A DNA stretch of 64,000 bases from Myceligenerans salitolerans (GCF_017349295.1 NZ_JAFMPK010000038.1:1-64000); one strand, 5' to 3'. Positions 42,936 through 52,473 are shown, counted from the first letter of the stretch. The notes: generated from the letters alone by a model not told the origin. Numbers and translations: made by a program.

Positions 42936-43214
42936 ATGGCCAAGTCCCGGAGCGAAGACCCCGGCCCCAGCGTGAAGGACAAGGAGGTGTACGAGGCCCT
43001 CCGGCGCGAGGGCGCCGGGAAGGAGAAGGCGGCCCGCATCGCCAACGCGAGCAACGCCTCGGGCCGCTCCGCCGTCGGCAAGCGCGGTGGCGAGGCCGAG
43101 CCCTACGAGGAGTGGACCGTCGACGACCTGCGCCGGCGTGCCGCCGAGCTCGACGTCGACGGCCGTTCGACCATGCGCAAGGAGGAGCTGATCTCGGCCC
43201 TGCGCAACCGCTGA
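42936..43214 (+). CDS. DUF7218/Rho-N domain small protein
   Basis: The 92-aa product has two parts: an N-terminal KDKEVYEALRREGAGKEKAARIANA region typical of DUF7218, and a C-terminal Rho-N/SAP-like helix-extended fold (YEEWTVDDLRRRAAELDVDG, MRKEELISALR). The latter often binds nucleic acid. AAGGAGAGA precedes the ATG. Co-transcription with the SDR under a SigB-type promoter suggests a role in stress survival. Confidence 0.85.
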   Translation: MAKSRSEDPGPSVKDKEVYEALRREGAGKEKAARIANASNASGRSAVGKRGGEAEPYEEWTVDDLRRRAAELDVDGRSTMRKEELISALRNR

Positions 43215-43378
43215 CGGCCGGGCCCCCGGAGCCCGCGGCGCCACCGGCGACGGCATGACGACACCGCGCTCACGTCGTCGCCGGTTGGCAGACCGTGGTC
43301 GGCGTCGGGTACGTTCTGAGCCATGGACGCCGACGCGCACAGACCCCGCCCGCCGTCACGTCGAGAAGGCGTTCCCCG

Positions 43379-44749
43379 GTGACGGCGGCATGGCTGCTGG
43401 TCCTTCTGACCGTCGTCCTGATCTCGCTCAACGCACTCTTCGTCGCCGCCGAGTTCTCGCTCGTCACGGTCGACCGGCCCACCATCTCGCGCGCCGCCGA
43501 ATCCGGTGACAAGCGCGCGGACTCGGTGCGCAAGGCGCTCAGGACCCTCTCGACCCAGCTGTCCGGTGCGCAGCTCGGCATCACCATCACGAGCCTGATC
43601 GTCGGCTTCATCGCCGAGCCCTCCATCGCGGCGCTGCTGGCGGTCCCGATCGAGGCCACCGGGGTGCCGGAGGCCACCAGCCTCGGCATCGCACTGACCG
43701 CGGCACTCGTCGTCGCCACGGTCGCCCAGATGGTCTTCGGTGAGCTGATTCCCAAGAACTGGGCCATCAGCGAGCCGGTACGGGTCGCTCGCGCGGTCGC
43801 CGACGCCCAGCGCCTGTTCACGGCCCTGACGCGACCGCTGATCGCCGTGCTCAACGGGGCGTCGAACGCCATGGTGCGCGCGCTCGGGATCGAGCCGCGC
43901 GAGGAACTCGCGTCGGCGCGCTCGGCCCAGGAACTGGCGGCGCTGGCCACCCGTTCCGCCGCGCAGGGACTGCTCGACAGCGGCGCTGCCGACCGGCTCG
44001 CACAGGCCGCCGAGTTCGACCAGCTCACCGCCGCCGACGTGATGACGCCCCGGCCCCGCGTCCGGTTCGTCGAGGCCGGCACCACCGCCGAGGACATCCT
44101 GGCCCTGACCGTCCGCACCGGTCTGGCGCGATTCCCCGTGCAGGGCGACGACGTCGACGACATCGTGGGGGTCGTGCACTTCAAGGCCGCGCTCGGCGTA
44201 CCCGCCGAGCGGCGCGGTCAGGTCATGGCGACCGCCCTCATGGCGCCCGTCGCGGCCGTTCCGGCCACGATGACCCTCGACGACGTGCTGGTCGAGCTGC
44301 GCGGCGGCCTCCAGCTCGCGGTGGTGGTCGACGAGTACGACGGCACCGACGGCATCGTCACCCTCGAGGACCTGGTCGAGGAGGTGCTGGGCGAGATCGA
44401 CGACGAGCAGGACCGGCCGGCCGGCAGGACCAGACGCCTGCCCGACGGCACCTGGAGCCTGCCGGGGCTGATGCGACCGGACGAGGTGGGCGACACCACG
44501 GGCGTCGGGCTGCCCGAGGCAGAGCACGCCGACACCATCGGCGGCATGATCACCGAACGCCTCGGACGGTTCGCCGGTACCGGGGACGCGATCACGATCG
44601 ACGCCTTCGACCGCTCCCAGCTCGACGAGGACGGGCTGCCGACCCCCGTCCGTGCCCGGCTCGCCGTCACCGGTGTGGACGGCCGGCGCGTCGCCCGCGT
44701 CCGTCTCACCGCCGAACCGGCCACCGCAGAGGAGAACGACAGTGAGTGA
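43379..44749 (+). CDS. CNNM/CorC-family membrane protein (hemolysin C-like), copy 1
   Basis: The 456-aa product has a DUF21 membrane domain ([25 protein letters not shown]), two CBS domains (from [16 protein letters not shown]) and a CorC_HlyC C-terminal domain. The family is linked to Mg/Co efflux and ion homeostasis; haemolysin names are historical. GTG 43379 is supported by GAGAAGG upstream and by the membrane start. It overlaps the second copy (GTG 44742 before the TGA), so the two are co-translated and could form a heteromer. Confidence 0.88.
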   Translation: MTAAWLLVLLTVVLISLNALFVAAEFSLVTVDRPTISRAAESGDKRADSVRKALRTLSTQLSGAQLGITITSLIVGFIAEPSIAALLAVPIEATGVPEATSLGIALTAALVVATVAQMVFGELIPKNWAISEPVRVARAVADAQRLFTALTRPLIAVLNGASNAMVRALGIEPREELASARSAQELAALATRSAAQGLLDSGAADRLAQAAEFDQLTAADVMTPRPRVRFVEAGTTAEDILALTVRTGLARFPVQGDDVDDIVGVVHFKAALGVPAERRGQVMATALMAPVAAVPATMTLDDVLVELRGGLQLAVVVDEYDGTDGIVTLEDLVEEVLGEIDDEQDRPAGRTRRLPDGTWSLPGLMRPDEVGDTTGVGLPEAEHADTIGGMITERLGRFAGTGDAITIDAFDRSQLDEDGLPTPVRARLAVTGVDGRRVARVRLTAEPATAEENDSE

Positions 44750-45758
44750 CTGGGCGGCAATCATCACGGGGATCGCGCTGCTCCTCGGCAACGCGTTCTT
44801 CGTCGGGGCCGAGTTCGCACTCATCTCGGCGCGGCGCAGCCAGATCGAACCCCGCGCCGCGGCCGGCGGGCGCGGCGCCCGCCTGACGCTGCGTGCCCTG
44901 GAGCGGGTGTCGCTCATGATGGCCGGGGCGCAGCTCGGCATCACGATGTGCTCGCTCGGACTCGGCGCGGTGGCGGAACCGGCCATCGCCCACGCGATCG
45001 AGCCCGGCCTGGAGACGCTCGGCGTCCCGGACGGCTGGCTCCACCCGATAGCCCTGGCCATCGCGCTGACCATCGTGGTGGCGTTCCACATGACCGTCGG
45101 CGAGATGGTGCCGAAGAACATCGCCATCGCGGGGCCCGAGCGCGCGGCCCTCCTCCTCGGCCCGCCCCTGTACGTCGTCGTCGTGATCCTCAAGCCGCTG
45201 CTCGTCGTCGTGAACTGGATCGCGAACCACGCACTGCGGCTCATCAGGGTCGAACCCAAGGAGGAGGTCGCCTCGGCGTTCACCGCCGACGAGGTCGCCG
45301 GGTTCATCGCGGAGTCTGCCCGCGAGGGGATGCTCGACGCCGAGGCGAACGCCCTGCTGACCGGGGCGCTCGCGATCGGTGCCGACACCGTCGAGACGAT
45401 CATGGTGCCCCAGGCCGATCTCGTCACCGCCGAGACGGAGACGCCCGTCGGCGAGTTCCAGCGGCTGTGCGTCGAGACCGGGCACTCGCGCTTCCCGGTC
45501 ACCGACGACGGCGAGATCGCGGGCTACGTCCACATCAAGGACCTGCTCGACCACGATCCCGAGCGCCCCCTGCCGTCGCACGAGATCCGCTCCCTGGTCC
45601 GCCTCGACCGTGGCACGCCGCTCGACCGGGCGCTGACCGAGATGCAGTCCGGCACCACCCACGTCGCGCTGGTCACCGACGACGCCGGCGAGGTGCTCGG
45701 CGCGGCGATGCTCGGCGACGTGATCAGCCGGGTGCTGGGCGAGCGCGTCGCGGTCTGA
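44742..45758 (+). CDS. CNNM/CorC-family membrane protein, copy 2 (shorter)
   Basis: The 338-aa product has the DUF21 domain ([21 protein letters not shown]) and a CBS pair ([16 protein letters not shown] onward) but ends after the CBS domains, without the CorC_HlyC domain present in copy 1. The pairing of a long and a short paralogue is common in actinobacteria. It starts at GTG 44742. Confidence 0.88.
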   Translation: MSDWAAIITGIALLLGNAFFVGAEFALISARRSQIEPRAAAGGRGARLTLRALERVSLMMAGAQLGITMCSLGLGAVAEPAIAHAIEPGLETLGVPDGWLHPIALAIALTIVVAFHMTVGEMVPKNIAIAGPERAALLLGPPLYVVVVILKPLLVVVNWIANHALRLIRVEPKEEVASAFTADEVAGFIAESAREGMLDAEANALLTGALAIGADTVETIMVPQADLVTAETETPVGEFQRLCVETGHSRFPVTDDGEIAGYVHIKDLLDHDPERPLPSHEIRSLVRLDRGTPLDRALTEMQSGTTHVALVTDDAGEVLGAAMLGDVISRVLGERVAV

Positions 45759-45785
45759 CAAGGCCCCGGGCCGGATGCGAGCCGG

Positions 45786-46559
45786 TCAGTCCCAGCGGAA
45801 CCAACGGACCGCGATCGCGCCGCTGACCAGGACCGCCGCTCCCATCCCGATCAGGTGGGCGGGATCCTGGTCCGCGCCGACCCACGCGGCGCCGATCGCC
45901 TGGACCGCGGCGCCGAAGGGCAGCATCTCCCCGGTCGCTGCCAGGGGCGCCGGAAGGCTCTCCGCCGGGCCGAACATCCCGCCGAGCGCGCCGAACGCGA
46001 AGAACATGACGAGCCCCGTCGCCACCGCCGCGTTGGTGCTCGGCGCCAGGGCCGCGACGATCATGCCGACCGCGAACATCGTCAGCGTGGCCAGGCCGAG
46101 GACCGCCACGGCCGTCCCCGTCCGCTGCGGCGCGCCGACGTCGAAGAAGAGCATCGCGACCGTGACGCCGATCGCGACCCCGAGCACGCACTGCACGAGG
46201 CCGACGAACAGCTGCGCCCCCAGGATCATCGACGGATGTGCGGGCGTCACCGCCAGCCGGCGCAGCACCTTCGCGCGGCGGTAGTGGACGAGGAAACTGG
46301 GCATGTTCACGATCCCGACCATGGCGACGACGATGGTGAGCGCCAGCGGGATCACGTAGCGCTCGAACAGGCTGACGCCGTCGGCGGTCGTCGCGTGCCC
46401 GAAGCTGAGCCCGTGCATCACCAGGATCAGCAGCGGCAGGCCCAGTGGGACGACCAGGCCCGCGGTGTCCCGCGCGACCATCTTCGCCTCGGCGACGGTC
46501 AGGCTCGCCCAGGCGCGCGGTCCCGGCCCCCCGGCCGGGACGTCCTCGGTGGTGGTCAT
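45786..46559 (-). CDS. ABC-2 type exporter permease
   Basis: The 257-aa product has six hydrophobic segments, with the ABC-2 landmark between helices 2 and 3 (NMPSFLVHYRRAKVLRRLAVTPAHPS). Its ATG directly abuts the stop of the upstream ATPase gene. Together they form a two-gene export system; the substrate is probably a drug, peptide or lipid. Confidence 0.9.
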   Translation of the reverse strand: MTTTEDVPAGGPGPRAWASLTVAEAKMVARDTAGLVVPLGLPLLILVMHGLSFGHATTADGVSLFERYVIPLALTIVVAMVGIVNMPSFLVHYRRAKVLRRLAVTPAHPSMILGAQLFVGLVQCVLGVAIGVTVAMLFFDVGAPQRTGTAVAVLGLATLTMFAVGMIVAALAPSTNAAVATGLVMFFAFGALGGMFGPAESLPAPLAATGEMLPFGAAVQAIGAAWVGADQDPAHLIGMGAAVLVSGAIAVRWFRWD

Positions 46560-47477
46560 CTACCGCTCCTCGCCGTCGAAGGGGTCGCCGGTCAGCGCCA
46601 GGAAGGCGTCCTCGAGGCCGGCCTGCTGAAAACTCGTGTCCAGGACCGTCACGTCGGCCCTCACCAGGGCGGTGCTCACCGCCTGGAGCAGGTCGCCCGT
46701 CCCGGTCACCACCACCCGCTCGTCGGCCGTGCGCACCGAATGCACCACGTCGACCCGCTCCAGCACGGCCGGGTCGAAGGGCCCGGCGGCGCGGAAGCGC
46801 ATCACCTGGTCCAGTCCGGCGCGGCGGACCAGCCCCGACGGCGTGTCCACGGCCACGACGCGACCAGCGTCGATCAGCGCCACGCGGTCGCAGAGCCGCT
46901 CGACCTCTTCCATCAGGTGGCTCACCAGGACCACCGTGACGCCGTCGTCGCGCAGCCGCTCGACCATCGCCCACATGCCGCGCCGCGCCTCGGGGTCGAG
47001 CCCGGTGGAGAGCTCGTCCAGGATGACCGCGCGCGGCCTGCCCGCGAGGGCGAGGGCGACGGACACACGCTGCCGCTGGCCGCCGGAGAGCTTGTCGAAG
47101 CGGGTGCCGCGCTGACCGGTCAGGCCGACCCGCTCGATCAGCTCGGCGGGATCGGCGCCGTCGCGGTAGAACGTGCGATGGAGGCGGACCAGCTCGCCGA
47201 CCGTCAAGGCGCCGTGGAGGGCGGCCTCCTGCAGCTGCACGCCGAGCACCTGCCGGACTCGCGAACGGTCCTGCCACGGGTCGAGCCCGAGAACACGCAC
47301 CGATCCGGCGTCGGGACGCCGCAGTCCCGCGATCATCTCGACCACGGTGGTCTTCCCCGCGCCGTTGCGGCCCAGCACCCCGTAGATCTCACCGGACCCG
47401 ACGTCGAGGCTGACGTCGGCGGCGGCGACCGTGTCGCCGTATCGCTTTTTCAGCCCGCGCGCTTCGATCGCTCCCAC
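46560..47477 (-). CDS. ABC-2 type exporter ATPase
   Basis: The 305-aa product has Walker A GRNGAGKTT, Q-loop VQLQEAALHGALTV, signature LSGGQRQRVS, Walker B AVILDELSTGLD and H-loop VSHLMEE, plus the C-terminal domain of the DrrA/CcmA group. GTG 47477 with AAGGAGAT upstream decides the start. It is divergent from the two-component system that probably controls it. Confidence 0.92.
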   Translation of the reverse strand: MGAIEARGLKKRYGDTVAAADVSLDVGSGEIYGVLGRNGAGKTTVVEMIAGLRRPDAGSVRVLGLDPWQDRSRVRQVLGVQLQEAALHGALTVGELVRLHRTFYRDGADPAELIERVGLTGQRGTRFDKLSGGQRQRVSVALALAGRPRAVILDELSTGLDPEARRGMWAMVERLRDDGVTVVLVSHLMEEVERLCDRVALIDAGRVVAVDTPSGLVRRAGLDQVMRFRAAGPFDPAVLERVDVVHSVRTADERVVVTGTGDLLQAVSTALVRADVTVLDTSFQQAGLEDAFLALTGDPFDGEER

Positions 47478-47623
47478 CGGAGATCTCCTTCGTGACGTGT
47501 CCGATCTGTCGCCGTGGACGCTACGTCGCTCCGTGGTGCGGGCGCGTGTGCGAGAGGTCACGAGTCCCGTCCATGACTTCCGGCACGGGTGCCGGCTACC
47601 GCCGCGGCCCTAAGCTGCTCGGG

Positions 47624-48730
47624 ATGAGTCGGACGGCGGCACAGATCCTCGGCGGGGTCCTCGTGACCCTCGCCTGCCTCGTGCCCGGCGTCCAGGCCGT
47701 CGTGCTCGGGCTGCCGGGCACGACGATCCCGGCGCCGTGGTGGCTCGCGTGCTATGCGACCTTCGCCGGCGGACTGGTCGTCAGCATGTGGCTGCAGGAG
47801 GTGCTCCCGCTCCGCACCGTCCGGGCGGCGTTCGCGGTCCAGGCCGTGTCGGCCCTCCTGCTGGTGGTGACGGCGCCCGGCTTCGGGTGGGCGGCGATCC
47901 TGCTGGTGTTCAACGCGGCGCTGAGCGCCTACCTGGTGCCGGCCAGGGTCTCGGCGCTCCTCGTCGTCGCCAACACCGCCGCCATCGCGGCCGCCGGGCT
48001 GCCGTCGTCGTCGGTCCTGGACATCGTGCTCGGCGCCGGCATGTACCTCGTGCTGCAGTGCGCCTCCTACGCCGGCGTGGTCGCGATGCTTCGGGAGGAG
48101 GAGGCCCGGTCGCAACTGTCGGAGGCGAACGTGCGGCTGCGCGCCGCGAGCGCCCTGCTGGCGGAGTCGAGCCGTGCCGAGGAGCGCCTGCGCATCGCCC
48201 GTGAACTGCACGACCTGGTCGGGCACCAACTCACGGTCCTGGCGCTCGAGCTGGAGATCGCGTCGCACCAGCACGGCGGAGAGACCGCGGAGTCGGTCGC
48301 CCGGGCCCGCGAGCTGACGAAGGGGCTGCTCGCCGACGTCCGCGCCACGGTGGGCGAGATGCGCGGCGACGGCCGCGGTCTGCGGGAGACCCTGCACGGC
48401 ATCGCCGCCGACGTGCCGCGACCGCGGGTCCACCTGAGCGTCGACGAGTCGGTGGTGACCGACGAGGAGCGTGCCGCGGCCCTGGTGCGCTGCGTGCAGG
48501 AGGTGGTCACGAACGCGATCCGGCACTCGCGCGCCGAGAACCTGTGGATCGAGGTCGCCGCCGAGGACGGCGCGGTCGTCCTGGAGGCGCGCGACGACGG
48601 CGTCGGCGTCCGTGCCGTCGAGCCGGGCAACGGCCTGCGCGGGATGGCCGAGCGCGTCGAGGCGCTCGGCGGGACGGTCCGGTTCCGGGGCGAGGGTGGC
48701 TTCGGGGTACGGGCGCGGGTGCCCGCATGA
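47624..48730 (+). CDS. NarL-type sensor histidine kinase (HisKA_3)
   Basis: The 368-aa product has five or six N-terminal membrane segments without a large external loop, then HisKA_3 with the phospho-acceptor in RIARELHDLVGHQL, and an ATPase domain (VVTNAIRHS, DDGVGV, NGLRGMAERV). This layout resembles LiaS/DesK sensors that detect membrane or cell-wall stress through the membrane domain. Its stop overlaps the regulator ATG. Confidence 0.9.
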   Translation: MSRTAAQILGGVLVTLACLVPGVQAVVLGLPGTTIPAPWWLACYATFAGGLVVSMWLQEVLPLRTVRAAFAVQAVSALLLVVTAPGFGWAAILLVFNAALSAYLVPARVSALLVVANTAAIAAAGLPSSSVLDIVLGAGMYLVLQCASYAGVVAMLREEEARSQLSEANVRLRAASALLAESSRAEERLRIARELHDLVGHQLTVLALELEIASHQHGGETAESVARARELTKGLLADVRATVGEMRGDGRGLRETLHGIAADVPRPRVHLSVDESVVTDEERAAALVRCVQEVVTNAIRHSRAENLWIEVAAEDGAVVLEARDDGVGVRAVEPGNGLRGMAERVEALGGTVRFRGEGGFGVRARVPA

Positions 48731-49380
48731 TCCGCGTGTGCCTCGTGGACGACCAGACGCTGGTGCGCCAGGGCATCCGCAGGCTGCTGGACCTCAGCGA
48801 CGAGGTCGAGGTGGTCGGCGAGGCCGACGACGGGATGGCCGCGCTCGCCGTGATCGCCGAGCACCGGCCCGACGTCGTCCTCCTCGACCTGCGGATGCCG
48901 CGGCACGACGGGATCTGGACCCTGGAGGCGCTGCGCGAGAGCGGTGCGGGCGTGCCGGTACTGGTGCTGACCACGTTCGACGACGACGAGCTGGTCCTGG
49001 CGGCCGTACGGGCGGGTGCCCGCGGCTACCTGCTCAAGGACGTGACCCTGGAGCAGCTGGTGGGCGCGGTGAGGACGCTCGCCGACGGCGGCACGCTCCT
49101 GCGCCCGGCGATCACCGACCGGCTGCTGCGCGCGCTGCGCGAGGGTGCGTCGGCCGGCGTGCCAGGGGCGGACGAACCACCTCCGGCCCCGTTGACCGAA
49201 CGGGAGCTGGAGGTGCTGCGTCTGGTCGCGGCGGGCCTGAGCAACCGCGAGATCGCCGAGGCGCTGTTCCGTGCCGAGGGGACGGTGAAGAATCATGTCT
49301 CCAACGTCCTGATGAAGCTCGGTACCCGGGACCGCACTCGTGCGGTGCTGCGTGCGCTGCACCACGGCCTGCTCGAGTGA
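48727..49380 (+). CDS. NarL/LuxR-type response regulator
   Basis: The 217-aa product has a receiver with the phosphorylation Asp in DVVLLDLRMPRHDG and the Lys in YLLKDV, then a LuxR HTH (LTERELEVLRLVAAGLSNREIAEAL). It most likely activates the divergent ABC exporter in response to an antimicrobial or envelope stress, as in BceRS- or LiaRS-like modules. A hairpin follows. Confidence 0.92.
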   Translation: MIRVCLVDDQTLVRQGIRRLLDLSDEVEVVGEADDGMAALAVIAEHRPDVVLLDLRMPRHDGIWTLEALRESGAGVPVLVLTTFDDDELVLAAVRAGARGYLLKDVTLEQLVGAVRTLADGGTLLRPAITDRLLRALREGASAGVPGADEPPPAPLTERELEVLRLVAAGLSNREIAEALFRAEGTVKNHVSNVLMKLGTRDRTRAVLRALHHGLLE

Positions 49381-49409
49381 TCGCGCGAGGAACGAGCCCA
49401 GGACGGCCA

Positions 49410-49439
49410 CGGCGCCCGGTCCGCGTGGGCCGGGCGCCG
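49410..49439. terminator. Hairpin terminator after the response regulator
   Basis: A perfect 10-base stem (49410-49419 with 49430-49439, CGGCGCCCGG) closes a ten-base loop, between two convergent genes. Confidence 0.75.
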
Positions 49440-49471
49440 GTGTGTGTCGTCGTACGGCACCGGATGGCGGG

Positions 49472-49918
49472 TCAGGCCACCGTGGTGACCTCGATGCGCT
49501 GCGGCGTCGTGCCGGTGAAGACGCCGGCGACGGTCACGGTCAGGACTCCGGCGTCGTAGGACGCGCGGACGGCGTCGCCTTCCACGGCACGCGGCAGGGT
49601 GACGACACGGCGGAACTCGCCGAACCGGACCTCGGAGATGCGCCGGCCCTCGGCGTCCTGCGTGCGCTGGTCCTTGCGCTCACCGCGGACCACGAGCTTG
49701 CGGCCCTCGAGCTCGACGGTGACGTCCTCGGCCGGGTCGATGCCCGGCAGGTCGAGGCGAGCCACGAGATCCTCGCCGTCGCGGTAGACGTCGGCGGCGG
49801 GGAGCACGCGACCGGCCGCGCGCTCGCCGCTGGCCAGGACGGGGGTCCGCAGGTCGCGGAGCCAGGCGTCGACGAACGGCGAACGGACCAGGGACGAACG
49901 GGTCAGGGTGGTGGTCAT
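49472..49918 (-). CDS. hsp20: Hsp20/alpha-crystallin small heat-shock protein
   Basis: The 148-aa product has the alpha-crystallin beta-sandwich (DVYRDGEDLVARLDLPGI, VELEGRKLVVRGER) and the conserved FRRVVTLP. It is an ATP-independent holdase that binds unfolding proteins. GAGGAGGA before ATG 49918 decides the start. The upstream HAIR site shows HspR control, placing it in the DnaK/HspR heat-shock regulon. Confidence 0.94.
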   Translation of the reverse strand: MTTTLTRSSLVRSPFVDAWLRDLRTPVLASGERAAGRVLPAADVYRDGEDLVARLDLPGIDPAEDVTVELEGRKLVVRGERKDQRTQDAEGRRISEVRFGEFRRVVTLPRAVEGDAVRASYDAGVLTVTVAGVFTGTTPQRIEVTTVA

Positions 49919-49954
49919 GCTGTCCTCCTCGGAAGAGATGTACAGCCGGTACAA

Positions 49955-49975
49955 CTTGAGTCGACCAGACTCAAT
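49955..49975 (-). promoter_or_regulatory. HAIR operator for HspR
   Basis: CTTGAGT, seven bases, ACTCAAT (49955-49961 and 49969-49975) matches the HspR-associated inverted repeat CTTGAGT-N7-ACTCAAG with one change in the last base. It lies 37 bases upstream of the Hsp20 ATG, in the expected promoter position. Confidence 0.9.
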
Positions 49976-50043
49976 TTCCGAGTTCGCCGACGGCGGACGC
50001 GGGGCGCCCGGCAGACGCCGGCCCCGCGAGCCGAGTGCCCACG

Positions 50044-50760
50044 TCAGCTCCCTCCGGCACCCGCCGCACCGGCCGCTGCCGCGCCGGCCATCGCCGCCAT
50101 CACCGCCGTCATGACCGCCTGCTCGACGGCCTTGTCCACCGCCTCGCCCGCCCAGCCCTGGTCGGCGACCTCCTGGGCACGCCGCTTCAGCTCCTTCTTG
50201 GGGATCTCCGGGATCAGCCGGTGGAGCAGCTGAGTGGCGTTCAGGATGCCGACGAGGACGGCGGTCGGCCGGTCCGGCGCACCCGGGGTCGTCATCGCGA
50301 CCCGGACGCGGGACACGATCTCCGCCTCGGGCCCCGGCTCGCCGGCGGGCCAGCTGGTCGTGGGAAAGATCCTGAGAAAGGTGCCGTGCTCCTCCCGCAG
50401 GAGGCCGCGTCCGGCGAGATCGTGGAGCATCCGTTCCTTCAGCCTGCCGGCGCGGTTCACCCAGCCACCGCTGCCGTCCACCGCCATGACCGCGTCCCGG
50501 GGCTTCTTCCCGTGGGCCCGATCGAGGATCTCGGCGAGGAGCGGGTCTCCCGGGGTGTTCCTGCCGGTGCGGCGCAGCCGGCCGGCGCGGACATCCGTGT
50601 CGTGCTCGGCCAGTTCGAGGGCGCCGGCCCGGATGAGGTCCAGCAGCACCGCGCCCGCGAGCCCCGCGTGCAGCCGGGTGCTGTCGGTCAGCGGCCTGCC
50701 CGACTCGTCGTCCAGTGCCAGGAGGAGAACCTGCTCGGCGAGGGTGAGTTCGGTGGTCAT
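50044..50760 (-). CDS. GPP34-family (Golgi phosphoprotein 3-like) protein
   Basis: The 238-aa product begins TTELTLAEQVLLLALDDESG, the conserved GPP34 start, followed by helical segments (LAGAVLLDLIRAGALEL, ILDRAHGKKPRDA) and a Gly/Ala-rich C-terminus. In eukaryotes the family binds phosphoinositides; the bacterial role is unknown. The ATG at 50760 is the family start. Confidence 0.85.
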   Translation of the reverse strand: MTTELTLAEQVLLLALDDESGRPLTDSTRLHAGLAGAVLLDLIRAGALELAEHDTDVRAGRLRRTGRNTPGDPLLAEILDRAHGKKPRDAVMAVDGSGGWVNRAGRLKERMLHDLAGRGLLREEHGTFLRIFPTTSWPAGEPGPEAEIVSRVRVAMTTPGAPDRPTAVLVGILNATQLLHRLIPEIPKKELKRRAQEVADQGWAGEAVDKAVEQAVMTAVMAAMAGAAAAGAAGAGGS

Positions 50761-50864
50761 GTCCTCAGCAGACCACGCCGGAGCACACCGGAACATCCGC
50801 CCGCGGGCGGAAGCCTCTCACCCGCGGGCCGGAGATCCGTGCCCCTCCCCGCGGCGCCGCCGGG

Positions 50865-51803
50865 TCAGGAGTGGAACGTCCGCCGGTAGGCGCCCGGTGT
50901 CGTCCCGACGACGTTCTGGAACTGCGCGCGGAAGTTGCTCGTCGTCGTGAACCCCGTCCGGCTCGCGATGCGATCGACCGTGTGGTCGGTGGTCTCCAGC
51001 AGCTCCTGGGCGTGCCGGAGGCGCACACCGGACACCCACTGCATGGGGCTCTGACCGGTCACCTCGGTGAACCTTCTGGTCAGCGTGCGCGAGCTGGTGT
51101 TCGCCGCCGCGGCGAGGTCGGCGAGGGTGAGCGGACGGTGCGCGTTCGCCTCGATCCACGCCAGCACGGGTTCCAGGGACGCGGTACGCGGCGACGGCCG
51201 GTTGCGCAGGATGTACTGCGCCTGCCCTCCGGCGCGGTGCAGGGGCGCGACCGCCAGACGTGCGGCATCGGCGGCGACGGCGGCGCCGTAGTCGGTGCGC
51301 ACGACGTGGAGGCACAGGTCGATTCCCGACGATGCGCCGGCGGAGGTCAGGACGTCGTGGTCGTCGACGTAGAGCACGTCGGGATCCACCCGGACGGACG
51401 GGTACCGGCGTGCGAGTTCGTCGGCCACCAGCCAGTGGGTCGTGGCGCGCCTGCCGTCGAGCAGGCCCGCCTCGGCCAGGGTGAACGCCCCGACGCAGAT
51501 CGACGCGACACGCGTCCCCCGCCCGGCCGCGACACGGAGGGCCTCGACGACCGTGAGAGGGGACGGCCGGAGGGAGTCGTGGCGTCCGGGCACCACGACG
51601 AGGTCGGCGCGGTCGAGGGCGTCCAGCCCGTGATCGACCGCCAGGCGGACCGGCCCGGCGTCGACGACGTCGTCGGCGCCCGCGACGATCACCTGGTAAC
51701 CGGGCCGCCCGTCGGGCAGGCGAACCCGCCCGAACGTCTCGATCGGCGTGGCCAGATCGAAGGCGATGAGATCCGGCAGTGCCAGCACAACGACCGTGTA
51801 CAT
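50865..51803 (-). CDS. GlxA-like AraC-family regulator with DJ-1/PfpI domain
   Basis: The 312-aa product has an N-terminal DJ-1/PfpI-like amidotransferase fold (about residues 1-180; SICVGAFTLAEAGLLDGR contains the elbow Cys) and a C-terminal double HTH (LADLAAAANTSSRTLTRRFTE, HTVDRIASRTGFTTTSNFRAQF). Such GlxA/FtrA-type proteins control catabolic genes; the substrate is unknown. A palindrome at 51840-51854 lies upstream of the start. Confidence 0.88.
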   Translation of the reverse strand: MYTVVVLALPDLIAFDLATPIETFGRVRLPDGRPGYQVIVAGADDVVDAGPVRLAVDHGLDALDRADLVVVPGRHDSLRPSPLTVVEALRVAAGRGTRVASICVGAFTLAEAGLLDGRRATTHWLVADELARRYPSVRVDPDVLYVDDHDVLTSAGASSGIDLCLHVVRTDYGAAVAADAARLAVAPLHRAGGQAQYILRNRPSPRTASLEPVLAWIEANAHRPLTLADLAAAANTSSRTLTRRFTEVTGQSPMQWVSGVRLRHAQELLETTDHTVDRIASRTGFTTTSNFRAQFQNVVGTTPGAYRRTFHS

Positions 51804-51839
51804 GCCTGCATTCTAGGCCTCTGGCGCCGATGGCGAGAT

Positions 51840-51854
51840 ACAGGCATTTCCTGT
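51840..51854. promoter_or_regulatory. ACAGG-N5-CCTGT palindrome upstream of the GlxA-type gene
   Basis: A five-base inverted repeat with a CATTT spacer lies 37 bases before the regulator start, in the 190-base divergent region. It is a plausible binding site for the regulator itself. Confidence 0.45.
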
Positions 51855-51925
51855 CCTGAGAGCCGCTGGTGCACCGCCTGCCACCGGGCCAGGATCGACG
51901 GCGACCCCGACAGGAAGCAGGCACC

Positions 51926-51997
51926 GTGCCCCACCCACACCCCCGGTTCGTACCGGATGTCCCCGTCCTCCTCACCGTCAGGCTCATGCGGCCATGA
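51926..51997 (+). CDS. Possible 23-aa upstream open frame, coupled to the next gene
   Basis: A GTG with GGAAGCAGG upstream opens a short frame (starting MPHPHPRFVPDV) that ends in a TGA overlapping the ATG of the membrane-protein gene. The overlap and spacing would allow translational coupling. Nothing else supports that it encodes a functional peptide. Confidence 0.3.
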   Translation: MPHPHPRFVPDVPVLLTVRLMRP

Positions 51998-52473
51998 GCG
52001 CGTTCCTTCTCTCCGTCCATGTCCTGGCCGCCATCCTGACGATCGGCCCGGTCGCGGTGGCCGCCAGCATGTTCCCGCGCTTCGCCCGCCAGGCGCTCGA
52101 TGCTCCGGACGATCCGCGCCGCGGCGCCGTCGTGCGCGTCCTGCACCGGATCACCCGGGTCTACTCCGTGATCGCCGTCCTGGTCCCCGTCTTCGGGCTC
52201 GCCACCGGTGCGAGCATCGGGGTGCTCGGCGACGCCTGGCTCATCGTGTCGATGATCCTCACCGCGGCCGCCGCCGTCGTACTGATCACCGCGGTTTTGC
52301 CCGGCCAGCGGGACGTCGTCCGGGCGCTGGGCGACGGGAGCGGCCCGGCCGCGCCCGGCCGGGCCGCGGTCCGCCGGCTGGGCATGCACGCCGGCGTCTT
52401 CAACGTGCTGTGGGCGGTTGTCGTCGTCCTGATGATCTACCGGCCGGGTTCCACGACAGGAGTCGGGCTGTGA
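51994..52473 (+). CDS. Four-helix integral membrane protein (DUF2269-like)
   Basis: The 159-aa product has four hydrophobic segments (VHVLAAILTIGPVAVAASM, YSVIAVLVPVFGLATGA, LIVSMILTAAAAVVLITAVL and VFNVLWAVVVVLMIY), a pattern like DUF2269/CopD-type predicted membrane proteins. An N-terminal His and internal charged loops are present. It overlaps the next small membrane-protein gene, so the pair is one unit, divergent from the GlxA-type regulator. Confidence 0.75.
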   Translation: MSAFLLSVHVLAAILTIGPVAVAASMFPRFARQALDAPDDPRRGAVVRVLHRITRVYSVIAVLVPVFGLATGASIGVLGDAWLIVSMILTAAAAVVLITAVLPGQRDVVRALGDGSGPAAPGRAAVRRLGMHAGVFNVLWAVVVVLMIYRPGSTTGVGL

